Source: Neonectria sp. B-13
Lineage: Eukaryota > Ascomycota > Sordariomycetes > Hypocreales > Nectriaceae
Direction: 5' to 3'
Length of the DNA: 64,000 nt
Assembly: GCA_002682825.1 (NCBI GenBank)
Contig: NOKP01000018.1
Span: forward strand, 466,827 to 530,826
Shown: in pieces, positions 23,706 through 35,171 of the stretch
Numbering within the stretch: position 1 is the stretch's first letter
Layout of the letters: the number at the start of each line of letters is the position of its first letter
The notes under the pieces: model-generated
The model's database searches: none
Seen by the model: the letters and a program-made list of their open reading frames with translations, nothing else
What the model was told of the DNA's origin: nothing
Made by a program: the position numbers and the translations under genes

Positions 23706-24593
23706 GTCAATGTTGCCAGCGGCAATTCTCTCCTGGATACTATCCGGCGTGTACAACAACAAACAACAAACAAAAACAAAAACAATCAATTTCAACAATA
23801 CCGAAGATGCTTCTAATTCGGATACGGATAACTGGGACCTTGTCATTTTGTTCATCGGAGTTTCGGACAAGACATGGATCTTTACGATGATACGCAACAG
23901 GGGGATCATCGCATATCAATGGAACGGGAGGGCGACTACACAAAACAGACGGCGACATGGGCGTTTTCCGTTCAATTGATAAAGAGATACCTCCGATCGC
24001 GTGACATAACTGTGCGGATCGGCTTTTGCTTTGAAGGCGTTTTGGGGGTTTCCTTGGAATGGGAAGGGATATTCAAGATTGAGTCAGCTCGAGCTGCGGT
24101 CTAGTCTGGGAGTACACTACACTTGGTCTACGAAAGAGTACTCTGGCGTTGTTTTTTCTCCCGTCTTTTTGTCTTCCTTGCCGCTGGGCGCAAAAGGGAA
24201 TACGTTGTGGGATGGGATAGATGGTACACGCAGCGCAAAGCAATTCAGCGTGCAACGTGCAAACAGACAGACAAGCCGCTCATAGAATCGCTTGTGGGGG
24301 ATATCGGGATCTTTGCTAGGTTTCAACATGGAAACGCATCTCTCTAATCAATCATATGTGAAGAAGTGAACTGTTAACGTGGCCATGATTAGACGTAAAA
24401 GTCGTACGTAGATGAGGGAAGGGTGTGAGAGGTCTGTTCTGTCAGAAATTCGTGGTATATAATGTACCCAACTTTTTAACTAGCCCTGTAAAACCTGAAC
24501 GCCATGCCATGCCATGCCCGTTGCAACACGCCAACAAACAAAAGTTCTTTTTGGTTTGGAATCGACAATACACGGTCATATACTTTGACCCTT
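23706..24593. other. Convergent 3' intergenic region
   Basis: This lies between the stop codons of the PFK2/FBP2 gene (plus) and SOF1 (minus). It is A/T-richer than the genes, with CAACAACAAACAAAAAC-like runs after the PFK2 stop that suit a 3' UTR. No gene is seen. Confidence 0.65.
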
Positions 24594-25931
24594 TCACTTC
24601 TCCCTTCCAATAACCATCTTCTCTCTCTCTCCCTTCCTTCGCTCGAACTGCTTCTTGGAGTGACGGCGCTCGTTCTCCTCGCGGCGCTTGATGCTCTTGA
24701 GTTCCTCGGTCTTGATCTCGCCGGCCTTCTTGAGGACCGACGGGACGTGGCGGTGGCGCTTGATGCGGCGGACCTCGGGCATGTGTTCAAAGCGCTGAAC
24801 GAGGGCGTCGTTGTACTCGAGGGCCTGGCGCTGTCGGGCGGACTTGATGCCTTCCCGCTGGGAGGCGTTGGCGCGCCACAAGCGGATGTTTCCATCGTCT
24901 GAGCCCGAGAGGACGTAGCGGGCATCGGGGGTCCAGCGTGCAGCCATGACGCGCTGCATGCGCTTGGTGTGGTAGATGTCGCGCGAGTGGCCTTGGTCGC
25001 GGTTCCAGAGGCGGACGGTACGGTCCCACGACGCGGAGACGAGCTCCTCGCCGGTCGGGGACCACTCGACGTCCATGACGGCGGCGACGTGGTCCTTGAG
25101 GACGTTGAGAGCGCGGTCCAGCTTGCGCATGTCGAAGAGGTAGATGTTGTGATCCTCAGAGGCAGCAGCAAAGTTGAAGGCCTCCATGGGCGACCAGGCG
25201 ATGCGATTGCTGGAGAATTTGAGCACCGTCTTGGCCACGGGGGTCGAGGTACGGAGGTCGTAGATGACGATGGAGCGGTCGTTGGAGCACGATGCCAGCA
25301 CTGACGTCTCGACGTGGTTGAAGGAGACGTCGGTAATGGTGTCGACCGACGTCGGCCAGTGCAGCACCTCGGGTGCCGCCGTTTGCCGCTCCAGGTCGTA
25401 GATGGATATCACACTTGAGGCGGCGGCGAAAGCGTTGCGGGAGCGGTGGTGCGACAAGCTGGTGAAGGCACCAGTGCCTAGCCACGACGAGATAGGGGCG
25501 GCCTCGCTGGGGGTGTTGTAGGGGTCGAAGAGCTTGATGGAGCGGTCGGCACCGCAGGTCAGCAGCTTCTTGTCGCGCGTCCACTCGAGGCCCTTGACGA
25601 TGTTCTCGTGGGCGGTCGTGTGCCAGATCTCGTCCCGGTCAGCCAGGTCCCAGACCTTGACGACGCCGTCGCCGCTGCCGCTGGCAAAGTGCTCGAGCGA
25701 GTTGGGATCCTTGGCAATGGAGTACACGCCGTCGACGTGGCCGCGGCCTAGCTGGCCGATAAAGGGCTGGGCGTGCATGCGCTCCAGCTTGACGGCGTTG
25801 AGGGCTCGCTTGTACTCGCGGGCGCGCTCGAACGGGTGCAGCGCTGAGTCGAGGTTACGAGGCTGCTTTGCCACGTCGGAGCCGGGGGCCTGGTGTGCCG
25901 ACACCGAGCGGCTGAGGGCCTTGATCTTCAT
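24594..25931 (-). CDS. SOF1: Sof1-like WD40 protein of the small-subunit processome
   Basis: A single exon of 445 residues starts at an ATG. WD40 repeats run from about residue 60 to 350, with clear units such as HFASGSGDGVVKVWDLA, LASCSNDRSIVIYDLR, LVSASWDRTVRLWNRD and VLSGSDDGNIRLWRA. A basic C-terminal Sof1 domain follows (YNDALVQRFEHMPEVRRIKR...VPSVLKKAGEIK), ending in a charged Lys/Arg/Glu tail. In yeast, Sof1 is a U3 snoRNP component needed for 18S rRNA processing in the nucleolus; the vertebrate counterpart is DCAF13. Length and domain order match the family. It is divergent from RPB3, and the shared 425 bp promoter joins ribosome production and transcription genes. Confidence 0.96.
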   Translation of the reverse strand: MKIKALSRSVSAHQAPGSDVAKQPRNLDSALHPFERAREYKRALNAVKLERMHAQPFIGQLGRGHVDGVYSIAKDPNSLEHFASGSGDGVVKVWDLADRDEIWHTTAHENIVKGLEWTRDKKLLTCGADRSIKLFDPYNTPSEAAPISSWLGTGAFTSLSHHRSRNAFAAASSVISIYDLERQTAAPEVLHWPTSVDTITDVSFNHVETSVLASCSNDRSIVIYDLRTSTPVAKTVLKFSSNRIAWSPMEAFNFAAASEDHNIYLFDMRKLDRALNVLKDHVAAVMDVEWSPTGEELVSASWDRTVRLWNRDQGHSRDIYHTKRMQRVMAARWTPDARYVLSGSDDGNIRLWRANASQREGIKSARQRQALEYNDALVQRFEHMPEVRRIKRHRHVPSVLKKAGEIKTEELKSIKRREENERRHSKKQFERRKGEREKMVIGREK

Positions 25932-26356
25932 GATTGTCGCTGTCTGCTGGCGCTCGAATGTGGAAGAGATGCAGAGCTTCGAGGCATCGGGCGTCGTTTC
26001 TTCAATGTCGTTGCTCGCGGCTCGACAAATGGCGGGGAGTATTTTTTTCTCTTATCGCATCGAGAGCGCCGGGACCTGCAGGACGATAAGGCGCCGGATT
26101 AGTAATGTTCCGAGACGCTTTGTACCGATAGTCGCATGCTGAATGTCCATTGTTGGAGTCTTATGCACATCCGTCGCGAAAACTTACCCTCCGCTTCCAT
26201 CCTTTGTGCGACATCTTCGACCAGACCCGAGAGAACCGACCTTGTGCGTGTGCGCAACCGCGAAAACACTCTCCCACCGCTTGCGCGGATACCGCGCCTT
26301 TACTTGCTATCTCGCGCTGCCCTTCTCGCCACTGCGCGAGCGAAGACATCGTCAAT
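25932..26356. promoter_or_regulatory. Divergent promoter SOF1 / RPB3
   Basis: A 425 bp interval separates the two start codons, so both promoters and 5' UTRs must fit here. No obvious TATA box was seen near either start, which is usual for growth genes. A bidirectional promoter is inferred from the geometry. Confidence 0.6.
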
Positions 26357-27507
26357 ATGGACGGGATGAACTACGATCCCATGGTTATGGACGGGGAGCC
26401 TGAACAGCCCCAAGTCAAAATTTCGGCGGTACGGGAGGCCCCCCCCTGGTGCCTCCTTATAGTGAGAGCGAGCTGAATCTGACGTGATGCGATCCCAGGC
26501 GGATTTAACGAAGGTCGACTTCGAGCTTTCTAAGACCAACCTAGCCTTCGCGAACGCCCTTCGCCGAGTCATCCAGGCCGAAGTACCGACGATCGCCATC
26601 GACCTAGTCGAAATCGAAGTCAACAGCTCGGTGCTTGCCGACGAATTCATCGCCCACCGACTAGGTCTTATTCCCCTCGACTCGAAGGAGGTCAGCGAAC
26701 TCAACTACTCCCGCGACTGCGACTGCGAGCAGTACTGCGAACACTGCAGCGTCTCCCTCACGCTACACGCCAAGTGTACGTCGGATGAAATCATGAAGGT
26801 CTATGCGCGCGACCTGGTCGTCGATGGCCGAAATGCGAATGCGGTCGGAGGCCCGGTTATTCGAGACCCCGAAGGATACGGCTGCTTAATTGCGAAGCTC
26901 CGAAAGGATCAAGAATTGAAGATTACATGCATTGCCAAGAAGGGCATTGCAAAGGAGCATGCCAAGTGGATGCCGACGTCGGCTGTAGGATTCGAATACG
27001 ACCCTCATAACAAGCTGCACCATCTCGACATGTGGTTCGAAAACGACACAGATCCCGAGGTCGAATGGTGAGTTATTGCGACGCGTCGTGTGGACTTGCA
27101 TAGGGCTCAACTGATGATCTGCTAGGCCGAAGAGCAAGTACGCTCAATGGGAGGAGCCAGCCCAGGAAGGAGAACCCTTCGACTACGACGCGGTTCCGAA
27201 CAGGTTCTACTTTGAGGTGGAATCCTCAGGGAACATGGAGCCTGACCAGATCGTTCAGAGCGGCATTCGCATTCTGCAACAAAAGATCGGCGGCTTGCTA
27301 AAGGGACTTGACCCAAGGAAGTACGGTGGTGACGAGGCCGAGTTCGACGGCCCTCGGAGTCCCGATATGAACATGGATGGCGGCACTACGCCTTGGCAGG
27401 ATGGCGGATATACGACGCCTTATGGCGGAAACACAACCGCGTATGGCGGAGGAGGTGGAATGACAGCCTACGGGACAACGCCGTACGGGCAGTCGTCGTG
27501 GCAGTAA
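26357..27507 (+). CDS. RPB3: RNA polymerase II subunit Rpb3
   Basis: Exons 26357-26428, 26499-27067 and 27126-27507 give 340 residues. Introns are 70 nt (GTACGG...CTGAC...CCCAG) and 58 nt (GTGAGT...CTGAT...CTAG). Rpb3 is the alpha-like subunit that pairs with Rpb11 to nucleate Pol II assembly in the nucleus. Seen: the alpha-type dimerisation segment ([19 protein letters not shown], residues 41-59), [15 protein letters not shown], and the zinc site C98-x-C100-x3-C104-x2-C107. The C-terminal tail is unusual, a Gly/Tyr/Thr-rich stretch with YGG and TPYG units, likely disordered. The first exon is only 24 codons and starts at the ATG of MDGMNYDP. Confidence 0.96.
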
Positions 27508-27950
27508 TGGGTCGGCGTTTCATGGGATGGGTCAGGTGCGTTTCCTAATCAAAGTGGTTGGGTTGAGGGTTAATGGACTGGAACTCTGGATTCTGTAACA
27601 GTATCATAAAGCATAGCACGGTCTTAGAATGAATTCCTTTCGGCTGCGGAACTCAGGGGCGAGGTGAAGGCAGCGGATAGAAGAAAAATGCAACAACAAA
27701 AAAACGGTCAGCAAAAAGGGGCTCTGGCGCATCCAAGCGCTGGTAATATTCATTCCAACATGACAAGTCCTATCTTTATCTTCGTCCCCTATATGCTCGA
27801 ACTTAGACCTACAGAGGTGGTCCGGGGAGACTGGCCCCCTCGAGACCCCAAATGTCAGTAACGCCGTCGAGAATGCGCCCATTCTCTCTAAGTTTGTATC
27901 GAAAATGCAACGCTAGATAATGTCCTTTGCCCTGGTCTATATCCCTGGTT
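27508..27950. other. Convergent 3' intergenic region RPB3 / DIC1
   Basis: 443 bp between two stop codons on opposite strands; nothing beyond 3' UTR sequence is seen. Confidence 0.65.
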
Positions 27951-29105
27951 CTATATCTTCTTTTCCTCTATGCCCTGTACCTTGCGGTACGCCTTGCGGT
28001 GCATTTCTAAGAAGACAAATGTACAGATGGTTTGGCTGTGACGCATGTTAGTCGACGTCGACCACGAGATTATTGCAGTGAACTGGAGGGATATGGGAGA
28101 ACGTACGGTCCGAGTCTGAGGAAACTGGGCACCCATCCCTTGAACACCCAGCCAATGCCATCGGTCCTGTAGATGTCCCCAATCAAGTGCATGACGCCGT
28201 GGCTGTGGGACGACGACATGACGCGGGTCTTGATGACATCGATGGGGCTCGTGACGGTGGCAGCAACCAGTCCGGCCAAGAACGAGGCCGTGAAGTGCGT
28301 CGTCAGGTTGTCCTGCAGCGGCGTGTACTGGATCAACAGGCGCTTGGCGACGTCGTAGCTGGCCAGCTGCCCGGCAGTCATGAAGGCGGCGCGGGTGCTG
28401 TTGGGCAACCAGCCGCGGAACCAGCTGCGGGCGCCCTCCTCGCGGGCCATGCGGACCATGCCGTCGAAGGCGTGCTTGTAGTTGCGGCGGTCGGCCGGGG
28501 GCAGCGCGGCGTCGTGCTGCATGCGGACGTTCAGGACGTCGGCGAAGTTGCCGGCGATGCCTCCGATGAAGCCCGAGCCGGCGGCCATGGCGACGAGCAG
28601 CGGGAAGCCCGGCTCGCGGCCGTTTCGCGCGACCATGCGCGCCTTGATCTCTTCGTAGAGGCCGAAGCGCACCGTCGAGTACGTCATCTGGCGCAGCAGC
28701 GACGCAGAGATGCCGCTGTACAGGCCCAGGGGTCCGGCCGAGCGGACGATGTGGACGAAGGTGCCGCTCATGTTCTTGGGCGCATTGCCGGTGCGTGTTT
28801 GGAGGCGGACCTACATGGGAGACGGCGTGTGAGCATTCACTAGGCGAAGGCGCAGATGAAGAGAGTACAGGGGCGGCGTACCTTGACTATTACGAGATCC
28901 AATGGTCAGTTATACCTGCTACACTTCATGTCGAACTGGCGACAATAAGACGGCTCTTGGATTTAGGCTTACCGAGATCCAGAGGATGGGTCACGCAGGC
29001 GGCCAAACTACTGGCGCTGCCTCCGAACCAGAAGGGATACCGGAGTGCCGCCTTCTTCCTCTGCGGCTCCGGGGCCTTGGCGGGCTGGGAATCCGGGGAG
29101 CCCAT
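27951..29105 (-). CDS. DIC1: Mitochondrial dicarboxylate carrier
   Basis: Four exons (29105-28973, 28886-28882, 28810-28107, 28035-27951) give 308 residues. Exon 2 is a 5-nt microexon, TCAAG. Joined, it rebuilds the first carrier signature HPLDLVKVRLQ (P41-x-D43-x2-K46). The second signature is the variant GNFADVLNVRMQ (around 133-144), which is typical of the Dic1 branch. The third is SPIDVIKTRVM. Introns are 86, 71 and 71 nt, with CTGAC and CTAAC branches in the first and third. The last join gives LRLGPQTICTFVFLEM. Six transmembrane helices in three repeats are expected in the inner mitochondrial membrane, exchanging malate or succinate for phosphate. There is no cleavable presequence, as usual for carriers. 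Confidence 0.92.
28882..28886 (-). other. DIC1: 5-nt microexon of DIC1
   Basis: The sequence TCAAG is preceded by ...CTGAC...TAATAG and followed by GTACGC. With the last G of exon 1 (CTCG) it encodes Val-Lys and keeps the frame into GTC CGC CTC CAA. Skipping it would cause a frameshift. A 9-nt direct repeat, TGGATCTCG, occurs at the end of exon 1 and again just upstream of the microexon. Confidence 0.85.
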
Positions 29106-29715
29106 GGTTGGCGATAGCTGCAAGAAGCGAACGGGTGCCTGCGATAAAGGCGCAAGGCGCAAGGCTTAATGCGTTTAAGGAGCGACGGGAGTCTTCGACA
29201 TTCCGCTGAGGGTGGTGCGGATGGACGAGAGAGGCAGGCTGACACAGGGAGGAGGAGGTGTCAGACGCTGGAAGGGGGGGGAAGCGAGAGAGGTTGCTTG
29301 AACTGACGATATTTTGCAGCGATGAGCTGGACCGTGATTTGATTTTCCGGGGGGCCGGCCGCGGAGCTTCATCCGCAGCAGGGATCGTAGCGTTTCCCAC
29401 GATAACGGCAACCGGGCTGCCGGGGCCTCTGCCTCTGGCTAACGACCACTGCCCTGTGGCCCTGTAAGTTACCGCGTTGGGCGTGGTGGGCTTTTTAGCG
29501 GGCCGGCCGTCGCTGGGGGGCGCCAAGTTAATCCGGGCTTTGACCACCATCCATGGCCATTACCGGCTGAGGCTCAACTTTTTGTCCGGAGGTGCGAATC
29601 ACGATCTATCTCCAGACTTCAGCTTCACCAACCCAGTCCTCTACCAGCCATTGGCAACAGCCGCGGCCTCTCGCCGGTCTAGAATGCGACTGTACAGCTC
29701 CAGGGCCCCGTAAAT
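29106..29715. promoter_or_regulatory. Divergent promoter DIC1 / mitochondrial PheRS
   Basis: A 610 bp interval between start codons of two nuclear genes for mitochondrial proteins. No TATA box was recognised. Open frames here are shadows. Confidence 0.5.
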
Positions 29716-31257
29716 ATGAGAGTCCAAGCCTCAGGCATGCGTTGCCTCTGGGCGCATTCGTCCCGGCTTCTGCAAGTATCCCACCACGCCCGGAGCTCCG
29801 TATTGCTGCGGCAAGCTTGCGCCGTGCGGGCATGCTCGGCAGGTCGGTCAATTCGAACCTCCTTGAGTGAGAGGATATCTCGCTGACGGGTGGTTGCGGT
29901 TATTGTAGTGCCTCCCACGCGCTACCCCCAACCTAAAGCCGGCTCAGTGACAGTGTGTGGCCAGACCATCCCGACCGATCCCGCTTGGTTCAACGCCCCG
30001 GCCAACGTCTTAGATGCCACATCGCGAAAACTTCACTTGCAGGAAGACCATCCCATCTCCATCACCCGCCAGATCATTCAATCCAACTTCCCCGCACCGA
30101 CATACAAGTTTTATAACGACTACAGCCCGGTTGTCTCCACCGCCCAAAACTTCGATTCGCTGGGCTTCCCCCCGAACCATCCCGGACGAGCGCTGTCGGA
30201 CACATATTATATCAACGACAAGACCCTGTTACGGACACATACAAGCGCACATCAGGCGGACACCTTCCGCGCAAATGAGAGTGATGGCTACCTTATTGCC
30301 GCCGACGTCTACCGTCGCGATGCCATTGACCGTAGCCATTATCCCGTTTTCCATCAGATGGAGGGTTCTATGTCGTGGGACCGCAACCAAGTGCCCGGCG
30401 GTGACGTCGCTGCTGCTGTTTGGAGGGATATTGAGAACCTCCCTAAACACGATATCCAAGTCGACGACCCGAACCCTGGGATCCACCCAGAGCGAAATCC
30501 TCTCCAGGATGCGCACCACTCAGCCGCCGAGGCCGAAGCCATCGCCGTTCACTTAAAGAGATCGCTCGAGTCCATGGTCGTGGATGTTTTTACGCGGGCC
30601 AAGGCGGCGGCTCTGAAAGAGGACCCTGACTTTGTGGACGAGCCGCTTCAGATGCGGTGGGTCGAGGCCTACTTCCCCTTCACCAGCCCCTCATGGGAAC
30701 TCGAGGTATACTATGCGGGTGATTGGCTCGAGGTGCTGGGCTGCGGTGTGGTCCAGCAGGATCTCTTCATCAACGCTGGCGTGCCCTCGCGGTTGGGCTG
30801 GGCCTTTGGCATCGGCATCGACCGCATCGCCATGCTCCTGTTCAAGATCCCAGACATTCGTCTGTTCTGGTCCAAGGACAACCGGTTCCTGTCGCAGTTC
30901 GAAGGCGTCTCGAACAACCTCGACAAGCTCAAGCGCTTCCAGGTCTTTTCCAAATACCCACCGTGCCCCAAGGACGTGTCCTTCTGGTTGAGCCAAGGCT
31001 CGGCCGCGGGAGGCAACACCAAAGGCGCATTCCACGAGAACGACGTGATGGAGCTGGTGCGCAACGTGGCTGGCGACGTGGTTGAGGACGTGCGACTGAT
31101 TGACGAGTTCACGCATCCCAAAACCGGGCGCAGGAGCATGGCATACCGAATCGTGTACCGTAGTCTGGAGCACACGCTTACTAACAAAGAGGCCAACGAC
31201 TACCAGGAAAGAGTCCGTGAGGCGCTCGTCAGCAAGTTGGGCGTTGAAATCCGGTGA
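29716..31257 (+). CDS. MSF1: Mitochondrial phenylalanyl-tRNA synthetase
   Basis: Exon 1 (29716-29842) and exon 2 (29909-31257) give 491 residues. Exon 1 encodes a basic, Arg/Ser-rich presequence (MRVQASGMRCLWAHSSRLL...) without acidic residues, as expected of a matrix-targeting peptide. The class II core follows: FRANESDGYLIAADVYRRD leads into motif 2 (near residues 175-195, DRSHYPVFHQMEG), and motif 3 is GIGIDRIAMLLF (near 343). The FDX-ACB anticodon-binding domain begins near 389 (KYPPCPKDVSFWL) and runs to the end. This is the monomeric mitochondrial type, charging tRNA-Phe in the matrix. The first intron is uncertain: donor GTCGGT (29843, 66 nt) or GTGAGA (29867, 42 nt) with the same acceptor; both keep frame. 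The longer intron is preferred because 42 nt is very short. Confidence 0.9.
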
Positions 31258-34072
31258 GGCACTTCGCGAGGTGTGCCTGAGGTGCCCGAGGGCGCAATTA
31301 CGCTCGAAGCGTATAGGCTAGGTATGAGCCGTTGAGTAGCAGCGCGTTTCGCAAGACAGCAGCTGAGCCGCAGGTGTGGAGTAGCTGATGAGCGGAGACA
31401 CAAGCTTTCATCTCCAGGTTGACATGGATGATGGCAGTCTCAGGCTGACAGGCACACCTGGAGCATGCCACATGTGCGACAGTGCAGATACTAGGGATAT
31501 AGCGTGGTGGCGTAGAGTTTCTGTATGGAGGAGAAGGAGAGGACAATGGCGAAGGATGTGGCTGATGTACCACCATCTGTTGTACAGTACCTTAGCTCAC
31601 CCGTTGAATGAGTAAAAGAATCCAACTCCAGTCCCTAGTAGACGGAGAGCTATCATCATGTCAATGACGTAACCTTCCCCAATGCCTCGGTGCATTCGTA
31701 AGTGGTAACGACAACCGCAAACGAAGCTGCTGCGCCATGCCAGAGGCCGCAAGCTCGGAGAGTCTCCTGGTCAAGACAGGCCCGAGCCCACGGCAGTTCG
31801 CCTCCGCCGGAGCAGGCCAGTGCCGCGTAGGGCATGTCCCGAGCCTTGGTAGACTATGAGGCCGCCGCGATGTGGAGCAAGACAATGGATCTCGTCATGA
31901 ACCAATTTCCTGGGATGAAAGATTCCAACAGCTTGGGCCGGCAGGCGCAGGCGCAGGCGTGGGTGACGTCGAAGGGGCGGTGCATAGCCACAGGGCAGGA
32001 TCGACGTTCGTAGGTGTAGGTGGCTTGAACGGGCTCTTTCCTGTTCCTGGCAGTAGCAGCAAGGCACGAAATTGCCTGGGGCTTGGGTTGGGGCCTCCCG
32101 CTGGTGGGGCTGAGAGGGTGTGACTGAAGGGGCGTGTGGCTGATTGTGGCGCTTTGGCCAAGGTCAACCGTTAACCTACTATCCGTACCCTATTGGTGAT
32201 GGAAGACAGCGAACTGAGACTGTATTGGGATTGAAGGTGGCTTTTACCCGCAGGTTGTGCCCCAAGATATTTATTAGCAAGGACTATGAAAAAATTGAAG
32301 CTGTCCGAAGTACTCCGGGTTGCAATGGCTGCTCGCGTTTCCCAGGCGTAACAAAGAACAAATTGAAGGAAGAGATCGTTGGTTGGCACAGCATGATTTC
32401 GCTCTGTTAATTAATGTCTAAATTCCAACCACCAGCATCCAATACATGGCACCTGTAACCGTATGTTAGCTAACCGCGAGCAGCACCAGGAAACCAACAT
32501 CCTAGCAGCCCCGCAAAAGAGGCCAGGCGCTTCACCCCAGACAAGTGCCACCCAGTCCACCTTGGCGATGCGTAGACTAGGTATGCGGGGCGGAACGCTT
32601 ACGGAGCGTTTTCGTGAACCGTAGATTCGCAGTCAGTCAGCCAGGGGTTGTTTCAATCAACTACGGCTTATTGATATGTCCGCGATACGATACCCAAGAC
32701 TGGCCTTGGACTCGGGTTGTTATTAGTAAGGGAATGGGTTATGGTATTGTTTATTCCGTTCATAGAAACCACCATGGCTAACATCCGAATCCAGGTAGTT
32801 TACGATGTATGTTAGATTTCGAATGCACCATTCACTGCCAATTGAGTTCTCTTAAGACTGAATGGCAAAGAGCAGGGAGTGGCCGCCGTTCTTTTCCGAG
32901 AGACAAACGTTTCTCAGATGTAAGCTGCTAGATCATACCCCTGTCATATAAAAATTCCTCGGACTCGGTCATGAATAAGCCCAAAGCCCCAGAGCGAGGC
33001 TCACAGGCAACATACTTGACCCATGCCTTATATCCTCGCCCAAGGATGACTTCACAAGCCACGACGGAGACTCCAGTATCACTCCGCGCCCCCGAGCCCA
33101 AGACCAGGGTTTCTATTCCCAAGGGCTTTGAGATCTGGTGTTCTGGCTGCCTGCGTTAGTGCTGGAGCAGCTGACTGGTGGTCAGCCTCTCCTCGCTGAG
33201 CCCCCTCGAGGTAGCGAGTGTACCGAGGAATCAAATGGTGAACACCTCATCCAGTTGCTCATAATGCCGGCCCATCACCCGAGGTCCTCTTGCTTGTTGG
33301 AGGTGGGAAGAGCAGTGCTTCGATGAGGAAGGTCATGGCATCAAGATCGATAATGGTCTTGGCAATATGGACTCAGTATGGACGTACAGTAACGATGCGG
33401 AGAAAAAGACCGATATTGGGGCAGTGCAAACAATCCCCGCTCGGATGAAGACACGCCCAGTGATGAAGGTATCCCCCGACCGCTCTTCGGCTAGTTGATC
33501 ATCTTGAGGGCAGGTTCTGAGATGAATGAATGGCTGGACAAGGCGGGCGAGGCGGAGAAGGGGGCGATGTGGTTGTTGAGTTGGATCCTGTCATCACGAC
33601 ACCTCACAACTGCCTTCTACCACCAAAAACTGCTCGCTCATGCCATCCCTGAGATGGATATTGAAACAACAAGACTTCAGTAAAACTCTTCACTGCACTG
33701 CCATGTTGCTGCTGCCCCCCCTCTTCGCCTGGCGCGGGATCATGGGAACCACGACATGCACATTCCACGCCCCGCCAGCCCGGAACGGAAGGCCGGCCAT
33801 CCAAGCCTAGGAAACTCCACCGGGGGATCTGCACGCACCACACCATCCATATTGCAGACACCCGGACAAGCTCTTTTCCCCTCCCTTTTTCGCAGTCCCG
33901 AGAGGACCGAACAGCACAGCCCCCGCGATACCGTGACAGCCAGCGCCGTGGGCGGACCCGACAGGTCATCGGGGCATCGTGGGGCTCCTACTGGCTGCGG
34001 CCGGCGGTGGCGTCCCACCCCGGCGATGCTTGGCGGGTGGGTTTTGAATGTCTGATGAATGTCCGAACGGCA

Positions 34073-34117
34073 CGGATGGGATGGATGGGAAGGATGGATG
34101 GATGGATGGATGAATGG
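34073..34117. repeat. GGAT microsatellite
   Basis: About ten GGAT units with a few interruptions. Confidence 0.9.
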
Positions 34118-35143
34118 AGAGAGAGGGGGAGGTTTTGGGTTGCGACAGGCGGGTGCAGCGCAGTAGTTTGATGCAAGCCTTCTTCCAGGGTTTTGCTTGC
34201 TTTGTTGCATGTCCCCTGTGAGAAAACTGGGGAGAAGGGTGTTTTACCGTGATGGAATGGCGACAGCTACCGTCACAGCTACGGCCGCGGCCATGGACCA
34301 CGTCCGCAGTTCTCGGGCCAAAGCTCATGTTTAGCCTTGGTCTTGGTCTTTGAGGAGTCGACCAGATGAGATGAGACGAGGCCCCCGGGGCGCAGGGCTG
34401 GGAGGCAACGTGATGCCGTCCGGTGGCCACTGCTGAGGTGGTGATGCGATGCCGTGGCCTCTCCAAGCCTCAAGGTGTGATGACCACGGATGGCCACGCT
34501 GTGGATGCCATGCCAGGTATGCAATAGAGTTGACAACTAGCGGGAAATCTCAGATCCTGCCCACCCATGAGCCGACGTTGTGTTGAGAAAGACTGCTCCT
34601 CCTCCTCCTTGTCGACACAACATAGCCCTCTAGGTCTAGCTCGAGACACTCCGGGTGTCTTTGACCATCCGATCTGGGACTTCGGTTTCCGTAGGTTCCT
34701 GAGAATCCGGGCTAGCGAGTTGCTCCGCTAATTTAGAGTGTACGCGTGAATGTCTTTGCCCTCAACAATAATGCGATGGAGCAGGAAAATTGGAAGAGGG
34801 CGAAGTAAAGGATGGCAGCGCGGTCGTTGGTAGGCGCCCTGGCCAATATGGGGCTTCCGTCGGTCTCGAATTCGCCTTCTCCCTGACCACTCATGGCCTG
34901 GGCCGTCGCCGTCTCCGTAACCCGCGAGTCAACCCACAACCCGGGGCCAAAGACAAGGCCCACGGCTATCATGGCGCATTGCTTGATTGCGTACTACTAG
35001 TAGGTGTAGCCGCCGTCTAGGACATCCCGTCCGGACTTTGTGGTGCAAACAGGACTAGTTTTGCTGGATCAGCAAAAAGCTAGGAAAACGTTGTATCCGA
35101 GTTGATTGGTACTAACGTATCCGTGTGCTGTACTTCCCGTCCG

Positions 35144-35171
35144 TATCCTGCATCCTGTATCCTGTATCCTG
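35144..35171. repeat. TATCCTG heptanucleotide repeat (4 units)
   Basis: Units TATCCTG, CATCCTG, TATCCTG, TATCCTG in tandem, upstream of calcipressin. Confidence 0.9.
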
